DNA from: Sphingosinicella sp. BN140058
GTDB taxonomy: Bacteria > Pseudomonadota > Alphaproteobacteria > Sphingomonadales > Sphingomonadaceae
Direction: 5' to 3'
NCBI RefSeq assembly: GCF_004135585.1
Contig: NZ_CP035501.1
Location: forward strand, 4,039,501 to 4,103,500
Length of the DNA stretch: 64,000 nt
This document shows, piece by piece, positions 8,893 to 18,111 of this stretch. The stretch's first letter is position 1; each line of letters begins with the position of its first letter. The notes beneath the pieces were generated by a model. That model did no database searches, was not told where the DNA came from, and worked only from the letters and a program-made list of their open reading frames with translations. Made by a program: the position numbers and the translations under genes.

Positions 8893-9471
8893 TCAGGCGC
8901 CGAACCAGCCTTGCTCTCGGGCGATTTCGAGCTGCGGCAGCATATAGGCCCACAAGGCCGGGCATCCGGCGTTAATAGGCGGTCCGATCCGCGCCACCAC
9001 GCGCTCGAAGGCAATCCCGTTCTCGCGCCAGCTCTGGCCGTGATTGGCGAGGTTGAGGAGGGCCGGCATCGCCCGGTCCACGGCGTTTGCGAACCGTGCG
9101 TCCGCCGTCTCTCCCGCCTCGAACTCTCGCCAGAGCGCCAAGAAAGGCGCGCCGCGATCCTCCGGCAAATGGCCGAAGATGCGTTTGACCGCCTCATATT
9201 CCGCCGCCTTGCGCTCCTCCCATCCGCCTTCGGCGAAGACGATCGCGTCGCCGGTGTCGATCTCGCCGACGTCGTGGACGAGCAGCATCGCGACGACCCG
9301 GCTCACGTCGACCTTTTCTTCAGCAAGATGGGCGAGCGAGGCAGCGAGCAGAGCGATCTGCCAGCTATGCTCGGCGCTATTCTCGTATCGATCGAGGCCG
9401 ATCGGTTTGACCTTGCGGGTCACGCCCTTGAGGCGATCGAGCTCCATGACGAAATCAACATAGGCTTGCAT
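8893..9471 (-). CDS. HD-domain phosphohydrolase, YfbR/HDDC2-like
   Basis: The 192-residue protein carries a metal-binding HD motif series: ENSAEHSWQIALLA (His), LLVHDVGEIDTGDAI (His-Asp) and a later Asp in FANAVDRAMP. This arrangement is that of the HD_3 family, including E. coli YfbR 5'-deoxynucleotidase and human HDDC2. A role in hydrolysing deoxynucleoside monophosphates in the cytoplasm is therefore likely. The start ATG is the only one compatible with the conserved N-terminal helix. It is a single-gene unit on the strand opposite its downstream neighbour. Confidence 0.85.
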   Translation of the reverse strand: MQAYVDFVMELDRLKGVTRKVKPIGLDRYENSAEHSWQIALLAASLAHLAEEKVDVSRVVAMLLVHDVGEIDTGDAIVFAEGGWEERKAAEYEAVKRIFGHLPEDRGAPFLALWREFEAGETADARFANAVDRAMPALLNLANHGQSWRENGIAFERVVARIGPPINAGCPALWAYMLPQLEIAREQGWFGA

Positions 9472-9572
9472 AGAGGCCCTCCCTCAGGCGTGCTGCCTAG
9501 CGCTGCTCGGCGGCCCGGGCAAAGGGCGCATTGAAGCTGTTCGCGGCGCACGGCTTCGACTAACGGGGCGCA

Positions 9573-10178
9573 ATGCCGATCCGATCCCTGTTTGCGACCC
9601 TGTTCTACGAAGGGGCGCTTGACGATCCCGCCCTGCTCGCCGAACTGGAGGAGGCCTGTCGTGCGCTCGCCGACGAGGATGAGGCGGGGCGGCGCTGGTC
9701 GCGCGATCACGGCTACCGCGGCTATACCTCTTATGCCTCGCTGAACGATCTGCCGATCCGCGATCCGCGCTTCGCCGATCTGGTGCGGCCGCTCAACCGT
9801 CACGTGGCGAAATTCGCCGCGGATTGCGCCTTCGATCTCGGCGGCCGTCGTCTGAAGCTCGACAGCCTGTGGGTCAACCTGCTCAAGCCCGGCGGGGTTC
9901 ATGGCGCTCACATCCATCCCCACAGCGTCATCTCCGGTACGGTGTACGTCGCGGTGCCGCCCGGTGCCGGGCCGTTGAAGCTCGAGGATCCTCGCCTGGC
10001 GATGATGATGGCGGCCCCTACTCGGCGCGAGGATGCGCCCGAAATGTTACGGACGTTCGTGACTGCGCCGCCGCAGCCGGGTACCGTCTTCCTGTGGGAA
10101 AGCTGGTTGCGGCATGAGGTGGTTCCCGGCACCGGCAAGGATCCGCGGATCAGCATCAGTTTCAATTATCGGGTATAG
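9573..10178 (+). CDS. TIGR02466-family 2OG-Fe(II) oxygenase-like protein
   Basis: The 201-residue protein matches the TIGR02466 pattern: an N-terminal strand SLFATLFYEG, a central GVHGAHIHPHSVISGTVYV block with the HxH metal-ligand type arrangement, and a C-terminal LWESWLRHEVVPG with the distal histidine. These are the facial-triad positions of cupin-like Fe(II)/2-oxoglutarate dioxygenases. Members are common in alphaproteobacteria and marine phages; the substrate is unknown. The ATG follows GGGGCGCA. It stands just upstream of the sigma factor on the same strand but is separated by 66 bases and need not be in the same operon. Confidence 0.8.
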   Translation: MPIRSLFATLFYEGALDDPALLAELEEACRALADEDEAGRRWSRDHGYRGYTSYASLNDLPIRDPRFADLVRPLNRHVAKFAADCAFDLGGRRLKLDSLWVNLLKPGGVHGAHIHPHSVISGTVYVAVPPGAGPLKLEDPRLAMMMAAPTRREDAPEMLRTFVTAPPQPGTVFLWESWLRHEVVPGTGKDPRISISFNYRV

Positions 10179-10244
10179 AGTGAGTCATCGGCCGTTCATG
10201 GCAGGGGTGGGACTGGCTCGCCCTTGGGGAGATTGGGGAATCGC

Positions 10245-10793
10245 ATGAGTGCCCTGGAGCGCGCTCGCGACGAGAATGCGGGGAGCCCCGGCGGGCTCGA
10301 GCAGGTCTACCTGGCGAACAGGCCGGCGCTGCTCCGTTTCTTGCGCGCGCGCGGGGCCGCCGACGAGGCCGAGGATCTTCTGCAGGAGATGTGGATCAAG
10401 GCTTCGGCAGGGGCGACCGGACCGATCCGTGATCCACTTCCCTATCTTTATCGCACCGCAAACAATCTGATGCTCGATCGCCGCCGCGCGGCGCAGCGGC
10501 AGGCGAAGCGCGATGCCGATTGGGTGGGCGCCGAGCCGGGCATCGAGCCGGCCGACGAACGGCCCGATGCGGAGCAGAGCGCGCTCGCCCGCGACGAGCT
10601 CGACACCGCCGAGGCCGCGCTCGCCCAGCTCGGCGAACGTACCGACACGATCTTTCGCCGTTTCCGGCTCAGGGGCGAAAGCCAGCGCGACATTGCCGCC
10701 GATCTCGGCATCAGCCTCAGTGCCGTCGAGAAGCATCTGCAGAAGGCCTATCGCGCGCTCGTCGATTTGCGGAGGCGGCTGGATGCGGGTTGA
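10245..10793 (+). CDS. ECF sigma factor, FecI-like
   Basis: This 182-residue protein has sigma-70 region 2 (ALLRFLRARGAADEAEDLLQ with the DLLQE core) and region 4 (GESQRDIAADLGISLSAVEKHLQ, a helix-turn-helix) separated by a short acidic linker, as in FecI-type extracytoplasmic function sigma factors. A FecR anti-sigma factor and an STN-domain TonB receptor follow, completing a cell-surface signalling set. An in-frame TTG 21 bases upstream is less likely because this ATG has GGGGA at the correct distance. It should direct RNA polymerase to the receptor and possibly to the autotransporter beyond it. Confidence 0.92.
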   Translation: MSALERARDENAGSPGGLEQVYLANRPALLRFLRARGAADEAEDLLQEMWIKASAGATGPIRDPLPYLYRTANNLMLDRRRAAQRQAKRDADWVGAEPGIEPADERPDAEQSALARDELDTAEAALAQLGERTDTIFRRFRLRGESQRDIAADLGISLSAVEKHLQKAYRALVDLRRRLDAG

Positions 10794-10820
10794 AGCGCGC
10801 CGCGGCGTCAGGGCATCGAG

Positions 10821-11789
10821 GTGACCCAGATGCTGAAGAGCCAGAGACAGACAGAAGATGAGGCGATCGGCTGGGTGATCCGGCTGCGCGACGGCTCGGC
10901 CGATGACTGGGACGCGTTCACGGCCTGGCTCGAAGCCGATCCCGCCAATCTTGCGGCCTACGATGTCGCGGCACTGGCTGACGCGGACGCCGAAGCTCTG
11001 CCGGCTGCCGCTCCGGCGCCCGTCTGGCAGCCTGCACCCGCCACCCCCGCGGTTCCACGCCGAACCGGCGACCGGCGCGCGTTCCTGGGCTGGGGCATCG
11101 CCGCGAGTCTCGCGCTGTTCGCCGGTTGGTATGGCGTCGCCGGATGGGGAAGCGGCTACACCGTCGAAACGGCGCCGGGAGAACAGCGCACAATTGCGCT
11201 CGAGGACGGCACCCGCATCGAGCTCAATGGCGGCACCCGCGTGACGCTGGACAAGGATCGTCCGCGCTTTGCGCAGTTGGATCGCGGCGAGGCGTTGTTC
11301 CGGGTGGTGCATGACAGCGCCCGGCCGTTCGAAGTCGAAGCGGGCGGATCATTGCTGCGGGATCTCGGCACCGTGTTCAACGTGGTCCGGACCGACGCGT
11401 CGCTCGACGTCGCCGTCTCGGAAGGCGCGGTGCTGTTCGAGCCCGATGGCGAGCGCAAGAGCCTGTCGCCGGGCATGGCCCTCAGCAAGGCAAGAGGCGC
11501 ACGCGCCGAGGTGACCAGAGTCGACAATGACGCGGTCGGCGCGTGGCGGCAGGGGCGGCTGGTCTATTCCGGTGCGCCGGTATCGCGGATCGCCGTCGAT
11601 CTCGGCCGCAACCTGGGTGTCCAGGTCCAAGCCGAAGCCGGTGCCGGCGGGCGCCCGTTCAGCGGCGTGATCATGCTCGACGGCGGCAAGGAGGAAGTGC
11701 TGTCGCGCGCCGCCGCATTGCTCGGTCTGGAGGTTGCTCGCTCGGGCGACGGATGGGTTATGAAGATGTCGACGGGTGCGGGCAGCTAG
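10821..11789 (+). CDS. FecR-family anti-sigma / signal-transducing protein
   Basis: The 322-residue protein has the three parts expected of FecR: a cytoplasmic N-terminal DUF4880 region (about residues 10-60), one membrane span (FLGWGIAASLALFAGWYGV, about 92-110) and a periplasmic FecR domain (DGTRIELNGGTRVTLDKDR onwards) ending in a DUF4974-like segment. It would bind the STN domain of the receptor in the periplasm and hold or release the sigma factor inside. It starts at GTG; an ATG three codons later (10830) is equally acceptable. Its last 14 bases overlap the receptor gene, indicating coupled translation. Confidence 0.92.
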   Translation: MTQMLKSQRQTEDEAIGWVIRLRDGSADDWDAFTAWLEADPANLAAYDVAALADADAEALPAAAPAPVWQPAPATPAVPRRTGDRRAFLGWGIAASLALFAGWYGVAGWGSGYTVETAPGEQRTIALEDGTRIELNGGTRVTLDKDRPRFAQLDRGEALFRVVHDSARPFEVEAGGSLLRDLGTVFNVVRTDASLDVAVSEGAVLFEPDGERKSLSPGMALSKARGARAEVTRVDNDAVGAWRQGRLVYSGAPVSRIAVDLGRNLGVQVQAEAGAGGRPFSGVIMLDGGKEEVLSRAAALLGLEVARSGDGWVMKMSTGAGS

Positions 11790-14175
11790 GGTCCTTACCG
11801 CCGCAGCAATCATCGTGTCGCTGAGCTCTGCCGCCGAGGCCGCCCAGCGGCATCGGCTGCTCTTGCCCGGCGGTCGTCTCGGAGACGCGGTCAACGCGCT
11901 TGGACGGCAAGCCGGGATCAGCATCGGTATCCGCGATCCCGCGCTCGCAGCGCTTTCCGTTCCGGCGGTTGCCGGTAAGCTGTCCGTCGAAGACGCGCTC
12001 GAAAGGATGCTGGCGCGGGCAGGGGCGCGGGCGGTTCCGCTTGGCCCCCGAACCTGGCTGATCGTCTCTGCCCCGCAACGGCGGCCTCGGTCCCAGCCGC
12101 AGCCGCCGCAGCGCGTAGCAAGGCTTTTGCCACCCAAACCCCGGACGAAGCCGGCCCGGCCTCCGGAGGCGATCGAGCCACCGGCGGAAGAGATCGTCGT
12201 TACCGGCAGCAAACGGCAACTTCCGCTCGCCGATTATCCCGGCGTCGCGACCTTGATCGATGGCGACGATCCCGCCTTCGCCGGCCTCGGTGGATCGGAG
12301 GCACTGGCCGGGCGGGTTTCGGCGGTGACGTCGACGCATCTCGGCCCCGGGCGCAACAAATTGTTCCTGCGCGGGATCGCCGATTCCAGCTTCAACGGTC
12401 CAACCCAGGCGACCGTCGGCCAATATCTCGGCGAGACCCGGCTCAACTACAATGCGCCCGATCCGGATCTGAAGCTGCACGACGTTCAGCGGATCGAGAT
12501 TCTGCCGGGGCCGCAGGGCACTTTGTACGGGGCCGGATCGGTGGGCGGCATCATCCGCGTGCTACCCAACGCACCCGATCTCTATGACCAAGAGGGCGGT
12601 GCCTCTACCGGCCTCTCGGCCACGCAGCATGGCGGCATCGGCGGCGATCTCGCCGGTTTGATCAACGTGCCGATTGCCGAAGGGCGCGCGGCCCTGCGCC
12701 TCTCCTACTACGGCGAGTCCGAAGCCGGCTATATCGACGATCTCGAGCGTGGGCTGGACGACGTCAACCGCACGCGCACGGTCGGCGGACGCGCCGCCCT
12801 GCGCCTGCGCTCGCCAAGCGGCTGGACGGTCGATCTCGGTCTTACCGGCCAGCATATTCGCGGCGAAGATGCGCAATTCGCCGATCGGGACGGCAAGCCG
12901 CTCACGCGTCACAGCTATGTGCCGCAGGATTTCCGCAATTCCTATGCGCTGGCCGATCTTGTCGTCGGCAAGCACTGGGGCGATCTCCATTTCGTCACCG
13001 CGACCGGCGCCGTGCGGCAGACGCTCACCGAACATTATGATTCCACGCGCATGGGCGGTCCGCCGACCCAGTTCGAGCAGCGGACGGAGGTCACGATGCT
13101 GTCCGCCGACACCCGCCTTTCGCGCGAGGGGCCACAGGGACGGGGCTGGCTGATCGGCGCCAGCCTGATCAGCAATCGGTCGGAGCAGAGCCGCGCGCTT
13201 GGCCCACCCGATGTGTTGAAGCCGATCACCGGCGTGCGCAACGGCATCGAGGAAGCCACCGTCTATGGCGAGGCGAGCGTCGGCGTCGGACCGGCGATCA
13301 CCGTCACGGGTGGGGCCCGGCTGTCGCACTCGCGATTGTCGGGCGCGGCGCTGGATGCGCCGCTCGCCTTCGCGGCGCTGCTCCGGACGATCGAGGCGAG
13401 CCGGACCGAAACCTCCTTCCTGCCTTCGGTCGCGATTTCTGCCGAGGCTTCGCCGCATCTGTCCTTCTTCCTGCGCTACCAGGAGGGCTTCCGTCCCGGG
13501 GGCCTGTCGGTCACCGGCGCTCTGGTGCAGCGCTTCCGCAACGATCGCGTGGCGACGCTCGAAGGCGGCGTGCGATTGCTCGGCGGACGCGACCGCAGCT
13601 TCGAAGGCACGGCGTCGGTGTCCTACACGCGGTGGAACGACATTCAGGCCGACATCATCGATTTCGACGGTCTGCCGACGACGACCAACATCGGTGACGG
13701 CCGCATTTACACGCTCGATCTGCGGGCGGGCTGGCGGCCGCTGCCGGGCTTGATGCTGGATGCTGCGGCCGTGCTGAACGACAGCCTGGTCACCAACCCG
13801 GCACCGAGCGTGATCATGACGCCCACCGCGCCTTTGCCAAACGTCGCCAAGGTGAACGCCAGGATCGGCGCCGAATATGAAAGACCCCTGTCGAGAGCGG
13901 TCACCCTCCGCATGTCGGCGTCCGCCCGCTACGTCGGTCGTTCGCGGCTCGGCATCGGACCGATCCTCGGCGAACCGCAGGGGGATTGGCTGGATACCCG
14001 CCTCGGCGCCAGGCTCGAGCGCGGCAATCATGCCTGGTCGTTCACCATCTCCAATCTGCTCGACGAGCGGGGCAATCGGTTCGCCTTCGGCTCCCCGTTC
14101 ACGCTCAACGACACCCGCCAGGTGACGCCGATGCAGCCGCGGACGGTACGCCTCGGCTGGGACGTGCGCTTCTAA
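11776..14175 (+). CDS. TonB-dependent receptor with N-terminal STN signalling domain
   Basis: A 799-residue outer-membrane receptor. After a signal peptide (about residues 1-23) comes a secretin/TonB short N-terminal (STN) domain (LLPGGRLGDAVNALGRQAGI onward, to about residue 100), a proline-rich linker, a TonB box-like EEIVVTGSK, a plug with the conserved RIEILPGPQGTLYGAGSVGG and GGIIR, and a 22-strand barrel ending in the aromatic WDVRF. The STN domain identifies it as a FecA-like transducer that signals ligand binding to the FecR partner encoded immediately upstream. Ligand is unknown (siderophore, glycan or vitamin). It begins at GTG inside the fecR 3' end. Confidence 0.93.
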   Translation: MRAARVLTAAAIIVSLSSAAEAAQRHRLLLPGGRLGDAVNALGRQAGISIGIRDPALAALSVPAVAGKLSVEDALERMLARAGARAVPLGPRTWLIVSAPQRRPRSQPQPPQRVARLLPPKPRTKPARPPEAIEPPAEEIVVTGSKRQLPLADYPGVATLIDGDDPAFAGLGGSEALAGRVSAVTSTHLGPGRNKLFLRGIADSSFNGPTQATVGQYLGETRLNYNAPDPDLKLHDVQRIEILPGPQGTLYGAGSVGGIIRVLPNAPDLYDQEGGASTGLSATQHGGIGGDLAGLINVPIAEGRAALRLSYYGESEAGYIDDLERGLDDVNRTRTVGGRAALRLRSPSGWTVDLGLTGQHIRGEDAQFADRDGKPLTRHSYVPQDFRNSYALADLVVGKHWGDLHFVTATGAVRQTLTEHYDSTRMGGPPTQFEQRTEVTMLSADTRLSREGPQGRGWLIGASLISNRSEQSRALGPPDVLKPITGVRNGIEEATVYGEASVGVGPAITVTGGARLSHSRLSGAALDAPLAFAALLRTIEASRTETSFLPSVAISAEASPHLSFFLRYQEGFRPGGLSVTGALVQRFRNDRVATLEGGVRLLGGRDRSFEGTASVSYTRWNDIQADIIDFDGLPTTTNIGDGRIYTLDLRAGWRPLPGLMLDAAAVLNDSLVTNPAPSVIMTPTAPLPNVAKVNARIGAEYERPLSRAVTLRMSASARYVGRSRLGIGPILGEPQGDWLDTRLGARLERGNHAWSFTISNLLDERGNRFAFGSPFTLNDTRQVTPMQPRTVRLGWDVRF

Positions 14176-14281
14176 AAAAATCCTTTCGGTACGGGTGCGG
14201 GTCGGATTCCGCGGTGCCGTCTTGTCCTTCGAATGGGCGATCCGCCGGGGGGTGGTGCCCTTGCCGAAACGAAGGACTCAC

Positions 14282-17200
14282 ATGCGTAATCTGCTTGCTT
14301 GCACCTGCCTGACGCCGCTCGCCCTGCTCGCCGTGACTGGAACGGCGGCGCGCGCCGAAACCACCATCACCACCAAGGTCACCACCGGCCAGAAGAGCTC
14401 GACGATCAAGGCCGGCGCCGCGGACGACCTGCGGATCACCAGCGCCGGGTCGGTCGTGCTCGCCGCCGGCGGTGGTGCGGCTGTCACGCTCGACAGCAAC
14501 AACAAGATCACCAACGAAGGCGCCATCCAGACCAACGATCTGAACGACGTCACCGGCATTCTTGTCAATGGCGGAACCACTGGAACGGTCACCAACAGCG
14601 GCAAGATCGAGCTGCTGGAAAGCTATGCACCCACCGATGCGGACAAGGATGGCGACCTCGATGGCGCTCTCGCCCGCGGTGCACGCCGGATCGGCATCCG
14701 GATCGCCCCGGGCGGGACCTTCACCGGCAATATCGTCAACAGCGGCTCGATTTCGATCGAGGGCAACGATTCCGCCGGCATTGCGCTCGACGGCGCTCTT
14801 GCCGGATCACTGACTCAGAGCGGCACGATCGCCGTCGTCGGCGATCGCGCCGTAGGCGTCCGCGCCGGCGCGGTAAGCGGGGACGTCCGGATCACCGGCG
14901 CGACCGGTGCCACCGGCCTTGGCGCAACCGCGGTATCGCTGGACGGAAACATCGGCGGTGCGTTCGTGATCCAGGCGGCCGTCGCCTCGACCGGCTATCG
15001 CGCGACCACCGCACCCAGCGACGTCTCCAAGCTCGACGCCGACGATCTCCTGCAGGGCGGACCAGCCGTCCGGGTCGGTGCCGACGTCGCCAAGGGTATC
15101 TTCTTCGACGTGCCGCCGAAGGACAGCAGTGCCACCGACAATGACGAAGACAAGGACGGCGTCGAGGATTCAAAGGAAGGCAGCGCCGCCGTCACCTCCT
15201 ATGGCGCGGCGCCGGCTTTGCTGGTCGGATCTGCCACGCGCACCGTCACCATCGGCGCCGTCGCAGGCAATGCGAACGGCCATGGCATGGTGCTGAACGG
15301 CACCATCGCCGGCCGCGGCGTCTATAGCGGCGTCGAGGCCAACGGCATCGTCATCGGTGGCCTGGGCCAGGCGGTGAACGTTGCCGGCGGAATGACCGTC
15401 ACAGGCGCGGTCGGCGCAGTCTCCAACGCGGCCAACGCCACCGGCATCCGCATCGGCAGCGACGCCACCGTGAACGAGATCCGGGTCTCGGGCAGCGTCA
15501 CTGCCCAGGGCGCCTCGACGGCGTCCACCATCTCCCGCGGCATCGTCGTCGATCAGGGCGCGACCGTCACGGCCATCCGCAACAGCGGCACGATCGGCGC
15601 TGCGGCGAGCGGCGCCGGCAGCGCGTCGGCAATCGTCGACAATAGCGGCAAGATCGCGCTGGTCGAGAATAGCGGCGCCATCACCATCGCCACGCTCGGC
15701 CTTGATACCGGCCGCGCCGTCGCGATCGACCTCAGAAGCAACAATGCTGGCGCCGTCGTGCGCCAGACAACGGTTGGACAGGGTGTCACCGCCCCCTCGA
15801 TTTCGGGTGACATCCTGTTCGGCGCCGGTGACGATCAGCTCGACCTTGCCGATGGCAAGGTACTGGGAACGAGCAGGTTCGGCACCGGCGCCAACCGCCT
15901 GACGATGGCGGGCGATGCGGAATATTCGGGAAGCGCAGTGTTCGGCTCCGGCGCGGATCGGATGAGCCTGGCGGGAACGTCGGTGTTCAGCGGCAGCGCC
16001 GATTTCGGCGGCGGTGCCGACGTGCTGGCGCTATCCGGGACGGCGCGTTTCAGCGGCAGCTTGCTCAATGCCACCGGCCTTGCCGTTGACGTCGCCGGCG
16101 GCACGCTCGAGCTGAGCGGCACCGGCACGGCAGCGATCGCGTCGCTGAACGTCGGCGCCACCGGTGTGCTCGGCGTCACGCTCGATCCCGCGGCGGGCAA
16201 GAGCAGCTTGTACCAGGTCGCGGGGAACGCGGCCTTCGCGCAAGGCTCGAAGCTTCAGGTCCGCCTCAACAGCGTTTCGGGATCGCTGGGTACCTATACT
16301 GTGCTCAAGGCAGGCAGCCTGACCGGAACCGCCGGTCTGACATCGACTTCGGTCCTGCTGCCGGTGTTCCTCAAGAGCAGCCTGACGGCGAACGAGCAGG
16401 CCGGCGAGATCAAGGTCGCAATCGCTCGCAAGACGGCGGCCGAGATCGGCCTCAATCGGTCGGAAGCGGGCGCCTGGGACGCCGTCTACTCGGTGCTCGA
16501 CAAGGACACCAAGCTCGCCGGCGCCTTTCTCCAGATGAGCGAGACCGAGACGTTCCGGGATTCGATCCAGCAGCTGCTGCCGGAACATGCCGGCGGCGTG
16601 TTCGAGACCGTCACCCAGGCATCGCGCGCGACCGCACGCATGCTGCGCGATCCGGGCGCTCCTTATTTCGATGCCGGCCAATGGGGCTTCTGGGTTCAGC
16701 AGGTCGCCTGGGGAACCTCGAAGAATCTTGGCGACACCTCGGAATACGACATCACCGGCTGGGGCGCGAACGGCGGTGCCGAAATCGCGCTCGGCAGCGC
16801 CGGCAGGATCGGTGCCTCGCTGTCCTATCTCAGCGGCCGCGACGAAGGAATCAACGACAGCGAGGTTCGCACCGATCAATATGAGCTCGGGGTGCACTGG
16901 CGCGGCGAATGGGGCGGCTTCCGCTCCTTCGTCCGCGGCTCGGCGGCGGCGATCAAGTTCGACGGCACGCGTCACTTCAGCGGCGTCGTCAATGGCGAGG
17001 AAATCCGCCGCACCTCGACCGGGGAGTGGGACGGACGGCTTTATTCGGCCGCGGCGGGCATTTCCTACGAGGCCGCTTTCGGGCGCTTCAGCCTTCGGCC
17101 GCTGCTCGCGATCGATTACTACCGCCTGACCGAGGATGGCTATGCCGAGAGCGGCGGCGGCAATGCGATGGATCTGACCGTCGACAAGCGCAAGAGCGAC

Positions 17201-17518
17201 GAATTTGCCGGGGAGGCATCGCTCACCCTCGGTTACGACTTCAAGGAACGCAAGGACCGTGACTCCGGCTTTTTCCGGGTCGAGATCGAAGGCGGACGCC
17301 GGCAGATCCTCGGCGGCGACATCGGCGCCACCACTGCGCGTTTCGGCAGCGGCACCGCGTTCACCCTGCTGCCGGAGAAGCGCACCGACGGCTGGACGGG
17401 CAAGCTCCGTCTGATCGGCGGCAGCGGCGATTTCTCCATCGGCGGCGAGGTCGGCGCCGAGGAACAGCAGGGCCGGGCGGCGGTCTCCGGCCGGATCGCG
17501 CTGCAGATCGGCTTCTGA
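14282..17518 (+). CDS. Autotransporter with beta-helical passenger and C-terminal barrel
   Basis: The 1078-residue protein has a signal peptide (MRNLLACTCLTPLALLAVTG, cleavage after AARA), a long passenger rich in short Gly/Asn/Ser/Thr turns (NSGTI, NSGKI, NSGAI repeats) typical of a right-handed beta-helix, a set of about 20-residue FGxGAD repeats near residues 520-600, and a C-terminal autotransporter barrel from about residue 800 ending in RIALQIGF. Two acidic loops, DADKDGDLDG (about 119-128) and DNDEDKDGVED (about 286-296), look like DxDxDG calcium sites. The ATG here gives the signal peptide; an earlier in-frame start does not. It lies 106 bases beyond the receptor gene and may be co-regulated with it. 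Role: probable adhesin or surface structure. Confidence 0.9.
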   Translation: MRNLLACTCLTPLALLAVTGTAARAETTITTKVTTGQKSSTIKAGAADDLRITSAGSVVLAAGGGAAVTLDSNNKITNEGAIQTNDLNDVTGILVNGGTTGTVTNSGKIELLESYAPTDADKDGDLDGALARGARRIGIRIAPGGTFTGNIVNSGSISIEGNDSAGIALDGALAGSLTQSGTIAVVGDRAVGVRAGAVSGDVRITGATGATGLGATAVSLDGNIGGAFVIQAAVASTGYRATTAPSDVSKLDADDLLQGGPAVRVGADVAKGIFFDVPPKDSSATDNDEDKDGVEDSKEGSAAVTSYGAAPALLVGSATRTVTIGAVAGNANGHGMVLNGTIAGRGVYSGVEANGIVIGGLGQAVNVAGGMTVTGAVGAVSNAANATGIRIGSDATVNEIRVSGSVTAQGASTASTISRGIVVDQGATVTAIRNSGTIGAAASGAGSASAIVDNSGKIALVENSGAITIATLGLDTGRAVAIDLRSNNAGAVVRQTTVGQGVTAPSISGDILFGAGDDQLDLADGKVLGTSRFGTGANRLTMAGDAEYSGSAVFGSGADRMSLAGTSVFSGSADFGGGADVLALSGTARFSGSLLNATGLAVDVAGGTLELSGTGTAAIASLNVGATGVLGVTLDPAAGKSSLYQVAGNAAFAQGSKLQVRLNSVSGSLGTYTVLKAGSLTGTAGLTSTSVLLPVFLKSSLTANEQAGEIKVAIARKTAAEIGLNRSEAGAWDAVYSVLDKDTKLAGAFLQMSETETFRDSIQQLLPEHAGGVFETVTQASRATARMLRDPGAPYFDAGQWGFWVQQVAWGTSKNLGDTSEYDITGWGANGGAEIALGSAGRIGASLSYLSGRDEGINDSEVRTDQYELGVHWRGEWGGFRSFVRGSAAAIKFDGTRHFSGVVNGEEIRRTSTGEWDGRLYSAAAGISYEAAFGRFSLRPLLAIDYYRLTEDGYAESGGGNAMDLTVDKRKSDEFAGEASLTLGYDFKERKDRDSGFFRVEIEGGRRQILGGDIGATTARFGSGTAFTLLPEKRTDGWTGKLRLIGGSGDFSIGGEVGAEEQQGRAAVSGRIALQIGF

Positions 17519-17527
17519 CGCCTTCGT

Positions 17528-17595
17528 CCTGTCGCGGGGGCCCCCCTGCCGCGACAGGGCGCCGGTCGCCGTCGGCGGTGCGCCGCCGACGGCGA
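17528..17595. terminator. Two perfect hairpins between convergent genes
   Basis: The first hairpin pairs CCTGTCGCGG (17528-17537) with CCGCGACAGG (17549-17558). The second pairs 13 bases (17566-17578) with 17583-17595 across a TGCG loop. Neither is followed by a U-tract. They fill the gap between the autotransporter and dgkA stops and probably end or protect both transcripts. Confidence 0.55.
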
Positions 17596-17610
17596 CCTCC
17601 CTCGCTTCCG

Positions 17611-17994
17611 TTACAAGCTTGACGCGAGCAACATTGCGCCGACCAGCACGGCGGTGACACTCGCGATCAACACGGCGCCGGCTGCGGCATCCTTGGCGTG
17701 CCTGATCTCCTCGGCAACTTCCGGATGAAGGCGGTCGATCGCATATTCCAGGGCAGCATTGAAAGCTTCGAAGGCGAGAACGATGCCGGCGGAGAGCGCG
17801 ACCAGGGCCGCCCAGATGAAGCCTGGTTGAAGCAAGCCAACGATCCCCAGCGCACAAAGGCCGATCAAGGCTTGCGCTCGGAAGCTCCGCTCCCGCGCGA
17901 GTATCAGGCGAACGCCGCGCAAGGCGAATCCCAGCCGGTCCCGAAAGGGCCGATTCTTGAACTGCGACGCTGCGGCGGGTTCGTATGCATCCAT
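17611..17994 (-). CDS. dgkA: Diacylglycerol kinase, DgkA family
   Basis: The 127-residue protein has three membrane helices and the DgkA signature EAFNAALEYAIDRLHPE at about residues 77-93, close to the PROSITE pattern E-x-x-N-[ST]-[SA]-x-E-x(2)-[IV]-D. It would phosphorylate diacylglycerol (or undecaprenol) at the inner membrane, recycling lipid from membrane-derived glycan synthesis. The start at MDAYEPAAAS gives the standard length of about 120 residues; the longer frame upstream reads antisense to hisN. It is transcribed divergently from hisN with 117 bases between the starts. Confidence 0.9.
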   Translation of the reverse strand: MDAYEPAAASQFKNRPFRDRLGFALRGVRLILARERSFRAQALIGLCALGIVGLLQPGFIWAALVALSAGIVLAFEAFNAALEYAIDRLHPEVAEEIRHAKDAAAGAVLIASVTAVLVGAMLLASSL

Positions 17995-18111
17995 GGCAGA
18001 GCGATGCAGCTCTGGCTCGTGCTTCGCCAATGGAATGCCGGCGCTTTTTTCGACTGCAATCCATGCAGGCTTGACCACTTCCATGCGCCGCCGCACGCGA
18101 GGCGGATGGCA

